From NCBI GenBank assembly GCA_949316235.1, contig OX438755.1:21413151-21477150 (forward strand): a DNA stretch of 64,000 bases, in the 5' to 3' direction. Below the pieces are notes generated by a model. It was not told the DNA's origin, did no database searches, and was given only the letters and a program-made list of their open reading frames with translations. Every line of letters begins with the position of its first letter. The first letter of the stretch is position 1. The DNA comes from Oegoconia quadripuncta. Lineage: Eukaryota > Arthropoda > Insecta > Lepidoptera > Autostichidae. Position numbers and translations under genes: made by a program. Positions 25,021-34,890 of this stretch are shown here, in pieces.

Positions 25021-25163
25021 TACATGTTGCTTTTGTTAACTGTAGCGAACCAGCGACCTCCGATTTGTAAATCCTATGCTGTTTACAATGGGACAAGGAC
25101 GCGTTAATGTAGCTACCTACTTGTATTACAATAACATAGTATAAATACGCTCTAATGTATAAT

Positions 25164-25496
25164 ACCGCCTCCGTGGCTCAATGTGAACAACATTGGCTTT
25201 ACGATTCGGAGGTCGCTGGTTCGATCCCCAGCGGGGTACATGTATAAGTACCCGGTTTGGTTGATGGTAGGGCGTTTTAAAATGTCCGCCTGGCTAGCTA
25301 CCACCATCTTATCTAAATCTGCCGCCAAGCAGCAATGTTAATAGCATTGTTGTGTTCCGGTTGTCAGAGATAAGATAGCCTGTCTCCCAAATATTTTGCG
25401 GTTTCCGGGTCAGTTCGCTTCCACCTTCTACCTCATCTTCACTTAACATCAGGTGTGATTGAGGTCAAGTACGACCCCGTGGTGCATAAAAAAAAA
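25164..25496 (+). mobile_element. SINE-1, full length
   Basis: CCGCCTCCGTGGCTCAATGTG head through GTGCATAAAAAAAAAG tail. Confidence 0.92.
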
Positions 25497-25854
25497 GTGG
25501 TTGAAAATAAACTATTTTGTGTATTATATTTTATTGTTTCTCGACGGTTTACAATATTTTCTACTTACATGCACCCTGTATAATTAGGTAAGTACCACTA
25601 CAGACAGTAGGATCGTTTATACCGGCTATGATGGCCGTAACCATAACATATATCGTGTATACATAATACATCAGTATTATGTATACATATACGTCACTGT
25701 CCTTGAAACTAATGGGCTGATATATCTACTTATCAAGTATGTACTTTTATAACGGCCAAGTGCAAGTCTACTTGCAATATTGTGGTTTCGGCACGTAAAG
25801 AGAATAAAACTCTCTCTTCCCGTGGGTGTCGTAAAAGATAGGACTTACCACCGA

Positions 25855-26012
25855 AAAAAACTATAGACGGCTTAGTCAATGAATGCTCAATTCGCTAAAT
25901 ACCCAACTGCTTGAAAAACATCTATAGACGGCTTAGTCAATGAATGCTCCATTCGTAACATGCCCAACAGCTTGAAAAACATCTATAGACGGCTTAGTCA
26001 ATTAATACGCTA
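25855..26012. repeat. Three direct ~62-bp repeats
   Basis: CTATAGACGGCTTAGTCAAT begins at about 25861, 25922 and 25984; the last unit is cut short. Confidence 0.9.
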
Positions 26013-26085
26013 AATTATCTATTTCTGGAAATGCTTAATTCTTAAATTATTATGATGAAATTATTTATAACAACGTCATTTACTT

Positions 26086-26196
26086 GTCGTAATATACGGA
26101 TCGGAGTGTTGGGTCATCAAGAAGATTGGAAGAAAAAGACGTACTGCGCCGACCCCTAATAAATTGGGACCAGGGCGAGAAGACGATAATGATACT
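26086..26196 (+). mobile_element. RTE-like LINE 3' stub with 13-bp target duplication
   Basis: 111-bp insertion between two copies of ACGTCATTTACTT (26073-26085, 26197-26209). It encodes YGSECWVIKK, an RTE RT motif, and ends in the ATAATGATAC tail usual for these. Confidence 0.75.
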
Positions 26197-26472
26197 ACGT
26201 CATTTACTTCTAATACTGGTATATAGATTAATAACTAATTCAAATACTTGGATTAATTACAAGTCAAAATTAAATAATTAGTTAAGTATATCAAATTGTG
26301 TGTGTGTCAATATATCTACAATAGATAGATATGTATTTAAATATTAGTTCAGAAAGCACTACAATTATATTCAGTAAAAAATAGATGTTTATGGGTAGTT
26401 GATATGGAGAGTTGTGTTAATATTACTGTAGTAAGAATTCTGCACATGTACCTACACATACGTACTTAGACA

Positions 26473-26647
<175 letters not shown>

Positions 26648-27239
26648 GCACAATCACAATCACCAACGCATAGAAAACTAGTGCGTGCAAGTTTAACTAG
26701 AAAACGAACGAGCGAGTCAACCCCAACACGAGTATTATATTTTACTCTCTGGGGATGCCTCAATACTGTTATATACTATTACAGGAGAAATTATTAAAAA
26801 TATAGTATTTATTTATTTATTAATATTAAGTAGTCCAGTGGCACCACTCTGCCTTTCGGTTCCACAGAATACCAGCGTCGCGGTTGCTCCAACCCGACAC
26901 ATGCTGAGTGGAGACCTTTTTAGATTTAGTATAGGTATTGTAAACTTATGTATAAAATACTCTTTATAACTGAAATCCAAATAAATACTTTTCTTCATCT
27001 TCTTCTTCAAATTTATAACAATAATAAATATATAGGAAAATGTTATAGTGTCATCCACTACGTCCTTCTATCATCATTTTCAAAAATATCCCCCACCGAG
27101 TATTACGCCTTGTCATAAAGAAAATATAGATATCAGGGCCACTATATCAGAAACTTTGAGTGGATTTTTTAAAAGGACTAATTCTTAAACAGACCAATTC
27201 TTGGACATAATTCTCCGCTGTCACGTCTCTCCCTTGTCA

Positions 27240-27350
27240 TAGGCCCATTCTCAAGATTGAGATACCTTAAGTTGACGCTTGAGAATCTGTTACATATTGA
27301 GATATTGAGACTGAGACGTGATTTCAATTCGATCGATTAATACGGCCCTT
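27240..27350 (+). repeat. Interspersed repeat shared with 5820-5955
   Basis: ATTCTCAAGATTGAGATACC-TTAAGTTGAC ... GAGACTGAGACGTGATTTCA. Confidence 0.55.
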
Positions 27351-27487
27351 AGTCCTGATGTGTCTCCGTAATGCGTAGTCCGATGTGCGTGCGGGTTTTT
27401 TAAATTAAATATTTACTAAACTGGTTAGCTATGTTCAATGCTAAATCTATTAAGTGGTTTCACACAATTGTGTGGTATATTTGAATG

Positions 27488-27533
27488 ATAATTCGTCGCT
27501 CGTATGACTAACTAGTGTATCTCAGATTTTGGC
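27488..27533 (+). repeat. Left terminal inverted repeat of the unclassified element
   Basis: 46 bp whose reverse complement recurs at 34658-34702 with about three differences. Confidence 0.8.
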
Positions 27534-27631
27534 CGATTTGAGTTACAACCACCAATGAATTCGTCTTGTCGTTCTCTACAGTTTCCACTGATCCCTATAT
27601 CTGTAGGTCGCATAGTTTTTGAAATAGACAT

Positions 27632-27895
27632 TGTTGGAATATAACAAAATATAAATCTATGTACAGTTTCATAATAATTTAGAACAAGGGTCTCTTGTTC
27701 TCATTCATGGAATCAATGCACAGCGGAAGGATCTACTTTTGTTAGGTCAGCCCCCTTACTTCGTTACATGCGCTTTACGTGTGCGGTTCAGTACTGTAGT
27801 GCACCTCTCCTTATAAATATATATTCAAATATATTTTAATTATCGTCGAACTTTAATAACTCTGTTTTTATTCAAAAGCCCCTCCATAACCTACA
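27632..27895 (+). repeat. 5' LTR of the Copia element
   Basis: 264 bp, TGTTGGAATATAAC... to ...CATAACCTACA. Contains a TATAAATATATA box near 27815-27826. One base differs from the 3' LTR (GTACAGTTTC here, GTACACTTTC there). Confidence 0.95.
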
Positions 27896-27909
27896 GGTTA
27901 TGGGCCCAG
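27896..27909 (+). other. Copia primer-binding site
   Basis: GGTTATGGGCCCAG directly after the 5' LTR is complementary to the CTGGGCCCATAACC anticodon stem-loop of initiator tRNA-Met. Copia-group elements are known to prime from an internally cut half of that tRNA. Confidence 0.75.
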
Positions 27910-27989
27910 GGAAATAAAATTAAATAATAATAAAAAAAGGGACACTTTTTGTGCCTAGTGTTTAAGTGACATTTTAGTGATTTAAGAAA

Positions 27990-29576
27990 ATGGATAATTT
28001 AAAAATGAAACGTAATATTAAACAATTTGACGGTGAAAAGTACAGTGTTTGGAAAATGAGACTTCGTATTTTGTTAAGTGAACTTGAAGTGATTGACGTT
28101 ATAGACAATGACTTTCCTGGAGAACCAAGTAATGAGTGGTATAAAAAGGACAAACTCGCAAAGAGCACAATTGTTGAGTATTTATCCGACTCCTTTCTAG
28201 GATTCGTCAAAAGCGATTATAATGCAAAACAAATTTTCGATAATTTGGATGCAATTTATGAACGAAAAAGTCTGGCTACACAATTAGCTTTGAGAAAAAA
28301 ATTACTCAGCCTCAAACTCCAAACTGATACACCGCTAATAAAACATTTTCGTAATTTCGAGGATCTTTTGTCTGAATTGATTGCTGCTGGAGCAAAGCTG
28401 GAGGAAATGGATAAAGTTTCCCATTTATTATTAACATTACCTAACTCTTACGATGGAGTTATCACGGCTCTTGAAACGTTAGCTGAAGATAATTTGACAT
28501 TGGCATTTGTCAAAACAAGGTTGTTGGACCAAGAAATAAAAATATTAAATGAAAATAGAGACACAAGCTTGAAAGTTCTACAAGCTGCAGTTCCTCATTC
28601 TCCTCAGAATTATCCGAAGAAGCCAATGAAGTCTTGGAAAACAAAGGCAAAGTTTAAAAATACAAAAATAAAATGCCACCACTGTGGAAGAAAAGGGCAC
28701 TTGAGAAACGATTGCTATTATTATAAGAAAAAAAAAGGACAAAAATTCAATAATTATGAAACAAAAAGAACGCTTCAAACTGTCCAAACAACCGAGCCTA
28801 CCAATTCTTCAGACTTTTCAGGCTTTGCCTTCATGGCCGGCGGATATCCAGAAAAAGATGAAAATTCTAACAAAATTTCATTTATATTAGACTCGGGAGC
28901 ATCAGATCATATAATTAACCGAGAAGATCTAACACAAAACTTCACGTTGTTAGACAAACCATTGAAGATATCCGTAGCAAAAAATGGGACATTTATAATG
29001 GCCATAAAAAAGGGTACACTTGAAGTAACCAGCAATTTAGGCGTAAGCGGAACACTTCAAGATGTTTTATACTGTCCCGACGTACCCTATAACCTACTTT
29101 CCGTAAGGAAAATACAAAATGCTGGATTAACGGTGATATTTAACCAAAATGGCACTGTTCAAATAAATGATCACCGTGGTAAGTCGGTTATAACTGGTAC
29201 TGGTAAGTGCTTGAACAATTTTATTACTATTGATTTCAAGATACATATAAGCATGTTAAATGTGTCTGCATTGCATAAGACCGTTGAAAATAATAGCGAT
29301 TTATGGCACCAACGTTTGGGTCACATTAGCAAAACAAAATTTTTGCAATTAAAAGGAAATGATATGTTTGGTGACACTGAACGAATAAGTCAAATCAAAC
29401 CAAAAGAAGACTTATGTGAAGCTTGCATAAACGGAAAACAAGCTTGTTTGCCATTTAATAAGGTTAAAAATAAGGAACACTTAAAACGGCCCCTATTCAA
29501 TGTTCACACAGATGTGTGTGGTCCCATCACTCCTTCGACACTTGACGGCAAAAAACTACTTTGTGATTTTTGTTGA
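27990..29576 (+). CDS. Copia Gag-protease-integrase N-terminal region (frame ends early at a frameshift)
   Basis: 528-residue frame starting MDNLKMKRNIKQFDGEKYSV, a Copia Gag start (UBN2-type Gag). A zinc knuckle C-xx-C-xxxx-H-xxxx-C starts near residue 229, the aspartic protease active site LDSGASDH near residue 301, and the integrase zinc module (H-xxx-H ... CEAC) around residues 440-495. It reaches the first integrase aspartate (HTDVCGP) then runs out of frame at an A6 run near 29550 and stops at 29576. In relatives gag-pol is one continuous frame, so this is most simply a 1-base insertion in this copy or a base-calling error in the homopolymer. Confidence 0.93.
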   Translation: MDNLKMKRNIKQFDGEKYSVWKMRLRILLSELEVIDVIDNDFPGEPSNEWYKKDKLAKSTIVEYLSDSFLGFVKSDYNAKQIFDNLDAIYERKSLATQLALRKKLLSLKLQTDTPLIKHFRNFEDLLSELIAAGAKLEEMDKVSHLLLTLPNSYDGVITALETLAEDNLTLAFVKTRLLDQEIKILNENRDTSLKVLQAAVPHSPQNYPKKPMKSWKTKAKFKNTKIKCHHCGRKGHLRNDCYYYKKKKGQKFNNYETKRTLQTVQTTEPTNSSDFSGFAFMAGGYPEKDENSNKISFILDSGASDHIINREDLTQNFTLLDKPLKISVAKNGTFIMAIKKGTLEVTSNLGVSGTLQDVLYCPDVPYNLLSVRKIQNAGLTVIFNQNGTVQINDHRGKSVITGTGKCLNNFITIDFKIHISMLNVSALHKTVENNSDLWHQRLGHISKTKFLQLKGNDMFGDTERISQIKPKEDLCEACINGKQACLPFNKVKNKEHLKRPLFNVHTDVCGPITPSTLDGKKLLCDFC

Positions 29577-32067
29577 TGAGTTTACTCACTACTGTGCAAC
29601 ATACCTGATAACGCATAAATCAGATGTATTTGTAATATTTCAAGATTACGTTTCTAAAAGTAGTGCTCATTTTAATTTGAATATAGTTAATCTATATTGT
29701 GATAATGGAGGTGAATATTTGTCAAATGACATGAAAAAATACTGTGTGCAAAAAGGTATTAGTTATCATTTAACAGTCCCACGAACACCTGCTTTAAATG
29801 GTATCGCAGAACGTATGATACGAACTGTGACAGAAAAAGCTCGCGCTATGCTGGTTGGTTCCAAATTAAATAAAACCTTTTGGGGCGAAGCGGTTTTAAC
29901 TGCTACATTTTTAATAAATATTTCTCCAACTAGAGCTTTAAAGGTTTATAAAACTCCTTTTGAAATGTGGCATGGTAGAAAGCCGCATCTTAAATTTTTG
30001 AAAATATTTGGATCAACTATATTCATGCATAACAAAATCAGAAAAACCAAATTTGAAAATAAGTCCTCAAAGGGTATACTGGTTGGTTATGAAACAAATG
30101 GATACAAAGTATGGGTTGTGGAAACTGAAAAGTTTGTTATAGTAAGAGATGTGGTTGTGGACGAGATAAATTTCTTGTCTAGCAGACCTTCACTGAGCTC
30201 TAAGGGGGTGGCTCATGAAAACTCCTGTAATCCAAGTGACTCAATGCACACTTCACCCGCTAAGAAGGTGTGCAAATCTGATGAGGTGAAATCAGATATA
30301 CAAAAACAAACAAATGATAACTTAAATGAAAATACCTCATTAGGGCAAGTACCTAATAAATCTGTAAGAGAAACAGATGAGCACAACGGGTCTTCCTTAT
30401 CACAAGACAATAAGATGTTGCCTAATTTAAGACGGAGTGATAGGATCAAAGATCTTCCCAAAGTTTCTTATAATGAAGATAATATTTTTCAAGATTATCT
30501 GTTGTGCGCTCAGTCATTGGTATGTCAAGTACCAACATCCTACAAAGAAATCGAAACAAGGGATGATAGGTTACTATGGGAACAGGCTATAAAAGAGGAA
30601 ATTAATTCACTCATCGAAAACAATACGTGGACCTTAGTACCGAAACCTAAAAATAAAAATATTGTTGATTGTAAGTGGATATTTACTATTAAAAATGACG
30701 AGTTTGGAAATCCACTTAAATACAAAGCACGGTTGGTCGCACGAGGCTTTAGTCAAAAATATGAGATAGATTATAACGAAACTTTCGCGCCAGTGGCGAG
30801 AATTTCTAGTTTCAGATTTATATTAGCTTTCGCGAATCAATTTAATTTATTAATTCACCACATGGACGTGAAAACCGCGTTTTTAAACGGGGAATTAAAG
30901 GAAGAAATCTTTATGAAAGTTCCAGAAGGTATTCCATGTCAAAGTGACCAAGTATGTAACTTGAATAAAGCCTTGTACGGACTAAAACAAGCAGCACGAT
31001 GTTGGTTTGAAACTTTTGAAAAAGCTCTTATAGAAATGGGTTTTAAAAATTCATCAGTTGACCGCTGTCTCTATGTGCTAGATAAGGGTGATATTTCGAA
31101 GAACATCTACATTATTCTTTATGTAGATGACCTAGTGATAGCCACAGCCGATCTTAGTTCAATGAATAATTTTAAAAGATATTTGATGAACAGATTTCGT
31201 ATGGTTGATCTAAAAGACATTAAACTATTTTTGGGCATAAGAGTTGAAAGGTGTGGTGACAAAATTACTTTGGATCAGAGCAGGTATATAAAAACAGTCT
31301 TACACAAATTCAATATGAATGACTGTAAAAGTATCGTCACCCCACTTGAAACGAAGTTGGATTACAACGCGTTAAATTCAAATGAAATCATTGTGGCCCC
31401 TTGTAAAAATGTTATCGGTTGTTTAATGTATATAATGCTATGCACTCGGCCCGATTTAAGCGTAGCAGTAAACATCCTTAGTCGGTTCAGTAATAAGAAC
31501 AATGGATGTCTTTGGACCTACTTAAAACGTTTACTTCGATATTTAAAAGGATCCATTGATCTAAGATTAACTTACGTTCGTGGAACTTATGAGAATGTTT
31601 TGAGTGGTTTTGTTGACTCAGATTGGGGAGGTAATGACTTAACAGACCGAAAAAGTACATCTGGTTATGTATTTAAATTATTTGAGCGTTGTACTTTATG
31701 TTGGCAAACCAAGAGACAGTCATCAGTAGCTGCCTCATCGACTGAAGCAGAGTATATGGCTCTTTTTGAAGCCGTCAGAGAAGCTCTGTGGTTAAGGTCT
31801 CTGTCTAACAGCATTCATTTAAGTATTTCAAATCCTGTTCCTATTTACGAAGATAACAATGGATGCATAAGTATTGCCAGTAACCCAACAAGTCATAAAC
31901 GCTCTAAACACATCGACATTAAATACCATTTCTCTAGGGAACAAATAGAGAAAAATGTAATTAAAGCAATTTATATTCCCACAGGTAATCAGCTGGCCGA
32001 TATTTTTACAAAACCATTGGCGGGACCGAGGTTCATTGAACTGAGAGGAAAACTTGGACTTTTGTAG
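29500..32067 (+). CDS. Copia integrase core-reverse transcriptase-RNase H
   Basis: Frame carrying the rest of pol; authentic coding in this frame begins at about 29552. Integrase catalytic D is in YCDNGGEY and E in NGIAERMIRT. RT shows the WTLVPKP and KWIF motifs, TFAPVARI, HMDVKTAFLNGEL, and the active-site YVDDLVIA. RNase H shows SGFVDSDWGG, RKSTSGY, STEAEYMAL and the terminal ADIFTKPL. No internal stops, ends at TAG 32065-32067. Synthesises and integrates element DNA in virus-like particles. Joined to the preceding frame in functional relatives. Confidence 0.94.
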   Translation: MFTQMCVVPSLLRHLTAKNYFVIFVDEFTHYCATYLITHKSDVFVIFQDYVSKSSAHFNLNIVNLYCDNGGEYLSNDMKKYCVQKGISYHLTVPRTPALNGIAERMIRTVTEKARAMLVGSKLNKTFWGEAVLTATFLINISPTRALKVYKTPFEMWHGRKPHLKFLKIFGSTIFMHNKIRKTKFENKSSKGILVGYETNGYKVWVVETEKFVIVRDVVVDEINFLSSRPSLSSKGVAHENSCNPSDSMHTSPAKKVCKSDEVKSDIQKQTNDNLNENTSLGQVPNKSVRETDEHNGSSLSQDNKMLPNLRRSDRIKDLPKVSYNEDNIFQDYLLCAQSLVCQVPTSYKEIETRDDRLLWEQAIKEEINSLIENNTWTLVPKPKNKNIVDCKWIFTIKNDEFGNPLKYKARLVARGFSQKYEIDYNETFAPVARISSFRFILAFANQFNLLIHHMDVKTAFLNGELKEEIFMKVPEGIPCQSDQVCNLNKALYGLKQAARCWFETFEKALIEMGFKNSSVDRCLYVLDKGDISKNIYIILYVDDLVIATADLSSMNNFKRYLMNRFRMVDLKDIKLFLGIRVERCGDKITLDQSRYIKTVLHKFNMNDCKSIVTPLETKLDYNALNSNEIIVAPCKNVIGCLMYIMLCTRPDLSVAVNILSRFSNKNNGCLWTYLKRLLRYLKGSIDLRLTYVRGTYENVLSGFVDSDWGGNDLTDRKSTSGYVFKLFERCTLCWQTKRQSSVAASSTEAEYMALFEAVREALWLRSLSNSIHLSISNPVPIYEDNNGCISIASNPTSHKRSKHIDIKYHFSREQIEKNVIKAIYIPTGNQLADIFTKPLAGPRFIELRGKLGLL

Positions 32068-32321
32068 ATATTCGGCTCAGTAATATTGTGCAATTTGTGT
32101 TGACTGTTTACAATTAATAATTATAATTGAATTTCATTGGATTACTATTGAGGAATGGCCTGATTAGGTTTTTCTGGGTTTTCCCTAATCCTGCGCAACG
32201 AATGTTGGGTCATTTAGTGTCTGTATCCCCAGAAATAAGGAGAGCGTGCTAATTTTATTGTGTAAACTTAATTATAACAAATTAAGTAGTATAAAAAAAA
32301 AATATTTCATAGATTTATTTT

Positions 32322-32332
32322 TGAGGGGGGCG
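32322..32332 (+). other. Copia polypurine tract
   Basis: GAGGGGGG followed by CG immediately before the TG of the 3' LTR, the expected position of the plus-strand primer. The two bases between the G run and the LTR are slightly unusual. Confidence 0.6.
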
Positions 32333-32596
32333 TGTTGGAATATAACAAAATATAAATCTATGTACACTTTCATAATAATTTAGAACAAGGGTCTCTTGTT
32401 CTCATTCATGGAATCAATGCACAGCGGAAGGATCTACTTTTGTTAGGTCAGCCCCCTTACTTCGTTACATGCGCTTTACGTGTGCGGTTCAGTACTGTAG
32501 TGCACCTCTCCTTATAAATATATATTCAAATATATTTTAATTATCGTCGAACTTTAATAACTCTGTTTTTATTCAAAAGCCCCTCCATAACCTACA
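32333..32596 (+). repeat. 3' LTR of the Copia element
   Basis: 264-bp direct repeat of the 5' LTR with one substitution seen, followed by target duplication GACAT at 32597-32601. Confidence 0.95.
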
Positions 32597-33380
32597 GACA
32601 TCAGGTGGAGACATCGTATCTAACATTTTGTTCGTAAAAAGAAACAACTAACTATGGTAACTCAAATTGGGATTTTTCGTCAAAATCAAATTTGTGACCA
32701 GGTGCAAAATATGACATCCTATCTTATAGATAAGTTGTTTAGTGGAAATTTAATTCTATTATTTTACGCAATGCTCATGAGATACGGCTCTCAGATAATT
32801 GTCGACTCAATGGCCTGAAATTATACTTTTGCATTGTTGAATTCATTAAATCACGCCACACGCGCCATTTTAACAGATTCCGGCCTACTGCGTCGGCGTC
32901 GCAACGCGGTTCACTCACTTAGTTGTTATTTTAGATAGATATGTAGATGGATAGATAGATAAATCGTTTATTTGTATCTACAGTCACACACATACCATAA
33001 GTTCCAAAGCAATTGGATAAACATATTTTATAACAATCCATAAAAGTAACCTCAGGATACACTAGAGTATGTGTGTGCTACAGAGTATTTTGTGTTTTGA
33101 TAAAGTGCCACGCAAAAGTATTGATGTGCATATCTATGGAAATCGATGGTGAGCACTTTTTGGTTTGTTTTGAGTTGACACGTACTAATTTTCTAACGAT
33201 GTAAATATTTGTTTGTGGTGATGGTATTAGAAACAATATTGTTAACGAACCTGCGATGATGCCAGAAGGGTACATGTCTCCTCAATACTTACCTAATAAT
33301 TCTGGATCGGATTCAATTAAAGTGATGAAACAGTTTGCTCAGAAAGTTTATTAACTAAAATTAATGATGAATAAAAGATT

Positions 33381-33869
33381 TTGCCAATGTTAGAAGAGCA
33401 AACTGTATGTGCTGATGATATTGTAACCAACGTTAATGTCGATCCAGTAACAAAGCATAATGTGTTACCAAATAATTGTAGATCAGATTCTACGAAAAGA
33501 GAGGACACAGTTTGTTCAGAAAGATTATTAACTGGATTTGTTGATGTACCATCTATGCCTATTGAAGTGACCACAAATCACAACAGTTCTACAAGAGAAA
33601 TACATAAAAATCGTCCTATTCTTTCTACAAGATCTATGAAAGAAGATTACATAGCTCAGTATTGCGGTGTACCTGCTTGTAATACAGAGATATTTAGTGC
33701 ATGCGTGAGATGTTTAGCTTTATTATGCTGGCACCACTTTGATAATGATTCTCCTTGTAACAGTCATCAAGAGTTACCTCCTGATCTACTATTCCATAAC
33801 GTAGATTCTAGTATTTCTAACCAAATACCAGAAGATTTTATAGTTGAAGAGCCCTCTTTCAAGTATTAA
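33381..33869 (+). CDS. Small Cys/His-rich (B-box-like) protein or transposase C-terminus inside the inverted-repeat element
   Basis: 162-residue frame, not recognised as a named gene. Its C-terminal half has an orderly metal-ligand series C-x4-C-x7-C-x2-C-x4-C-x2-H-x6-C-x2-H (from YCGVPAC to PCNSH), reminiscent of a B-box zinc module. The N-terminal half has a degenerate repeated phrase (EQTVCADD, then EDTVCSERLLTG); a related, out-of-frame copy lies just upstream at 33325-33360 (ACAGTTTGCTCAGAAAGT). Location inside the terminal inverted repeats suggests it is encoded by the element, possibly the end of its transposase with earlier exons lost or upstream. Alternatively it is a captured host fragment. 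Confidence 0.45.
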   Translation: MPMLEEQTVCADDIVTNVNVDPVTKHNVLPNNCRSDSTKREDTVCSERLLTGFVDVPSMPIEVTTNHNSSTREIHKNRPILSTRSMKEDYIAQYCGVPACNTEIFSACVRCLALLCWHHFDNDSPCNSHQELPPDLLFHNVDSSISNQIPEDFIVEEPSFKY

Positions 33870-34240
33870 ATCTAGTGAAGTAAACCGCAAGGAAAAACGC
33901 AAGATTTGGGAAATTTGTTATATTTCTCTGTGTTTAATAATTATGAAAGCTGCGTTATGTTTATTTTGGAGTTATAATTTTAAGTTTGTTCTTTGTTATC
34001 CTTTTAGTATGTGGAGCAATTGAAATGTCTTGAGATTACTTATTGATAATTATTGTGATTTTACATTTACAAACATTTATACTTATTGTTAGTAAGATTT
34101 TTAAGTGTTTAATCTTGACGGGTTACCCCCTGTATTTTTTTCTTAATTCTCTGTATTTAATTGCTACATCTGTGTAATGCGTTGTTTTCATTTTGGCGGT
34201 CTGGTTTTATTAAGTTCTTTTTCCCTGTAATCCTTTTAGT

Positions 34241-34498
34241 ATGAATCAGGTGAAATGTTACTTAAATGTTGAAAGTCACCACGAGTATTTATATATGGAG
34301 AATGATTCAGTGTTTAAGTGTTCAATTAATGAGACTGCTTATGGTCCTAAAGTATTGTTAGTCATTAAATATTACAAGAAGGCTTTATTTTTGAGTTATA
34401 TTCATATATCTACAGCGGTTCAAAAGCACCTAAGTGGGTTGAAATGTAAAACAAAGTTTTTACAAAGTCGTGTATCTGTTTTGAACGAGCAAAAATAA
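34241..34498 (+). CDS. Hypothetical 85-residue frame inside the inverted-repeat element
   Basis: MNQVKCYLNVESHHEYLYME... ending at TAA 34496-34498, preceded by a TTTCCCTGTAATCCTTTTAG that could be a splice acceptor. Lys/Tyr-rich, no motif recognised. The similar text ATCCTTTTAGTATG also occurs at about 33998-34012, hinting at an internal duplication of this end of the element. May be an exon of the element or chance. Confidence 0.25.
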   Translation: MNQVKCYLNVESHHEYLYMENDSVFKCSINETAYGPKVLLVIKYYKKALFLSYIHISTAVQKHLSGLKCKTKFLQSRVSVLNEQK

Positions 34499-34657
34499 TT
34501 TTATTACTGCAATTCAATAATAAATTAATACGTAGCCTAGAAGCCCGCATTCTATTCTATTTAAATATATTACAACTAATTTACAACAAGTTTGCGAATT
34601 TTAAATATAATTAATTTTTCACTACTCTCAACCGAAAAACGCTTGTTCTGAAAAATA

Positions 34658-34702
34658 GCCAAAACTGAGTTACACTAGTTAGTCATACGAGCGACGAATT
34701 AT
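34658..34702 (-). repeat. Right terminal inverted repeat of the unclassified element
   Basis: 45 bp, inverted match to 27488-27533; the shared core reads ACTAGTTAGTCATACGAGCG on the plus strand. Confidence 0.8.
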
Positions 34703-34736
34703 GTAATTGTTTTCAGGTCTTCTTAATCTTCAATAT

Positions 34737-34890
34737 ACCGCATGAGTTTTTTTTTACCGGCGTAAGGAAAAAAATAGGGCATTATTAGGTAAGTGAAATA
34801 GAAGGTATTGGCATAGGTAGCTTAATTTTTTTTTTTTCAAAACTATAATCGAATAAAGTGCCATGTCATTTGACGGTTGCGTTTTGCCTT
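34737..34890 (+). repeat. Solo end of the same inverted-repeat family
   Basis: GCATGAGTTTTTTTTTACCG...AGGTAAGTGAAATAGAAGG matches 21541-21640 and, inverted, 22600-22684. It immediately follows the right end of the 27.5-34.7 kb element. Confidence 0.6.

Larger units (their letters stand above)
27632..32596 (+). mobile_element. Copia-type (Ty1/copia) LTR retrotransposon, nearly intact
   Basis: Bounded by 264-bp direct LTRs (27632-27895 and 32333-32596) that begin TG and end CA and differ by a single base in my comparison. The 5-bp target duplication GACAT flanks both sides (27627-27631, 32597-32601). Inside are a primer-binding site matching the initiator tRNA-Met anticodon arm, a gag/protease/integrase reading frame, an overlapping integrase/RT/RNase H frame, and a G-rich polypurine tract just before the 3' LTR. 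Order PR-IN-RT-RH defines the Copia group. The one visible lesion is a frameshift in an A6 run at the start of the integrase core. Inserted inside an older inverted-repeat DNA element. Confidence 0.96.
27488..34702. mobile_element. DNA element with ~46-bp terminal inverted repeats, interrupted by Copia
   Basis: 27488-27533 and 34658-34702 are near-perfect inverted copies (ATAATTCGTCGCTCGTATGA... on the left). Removing Copia and its target duplication leaves an element of about 2,245 bp. Its right part carries two short open frames (33381-33869 and 34241-34498). The outermost bases AATT sit on both sides, so a 4-bp target duplication is possible but cannot be separated from the inverted repeat. 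I cannot assign a superfamily. Confidence 0.65.

Noticed and set aside
27488..34702. piggyBac assignment for the inverted-repeat element
   Set aside because: No TTAA at the ends and the Cys/His spacing does not fit the piggyBac C-terminal zinc domain.
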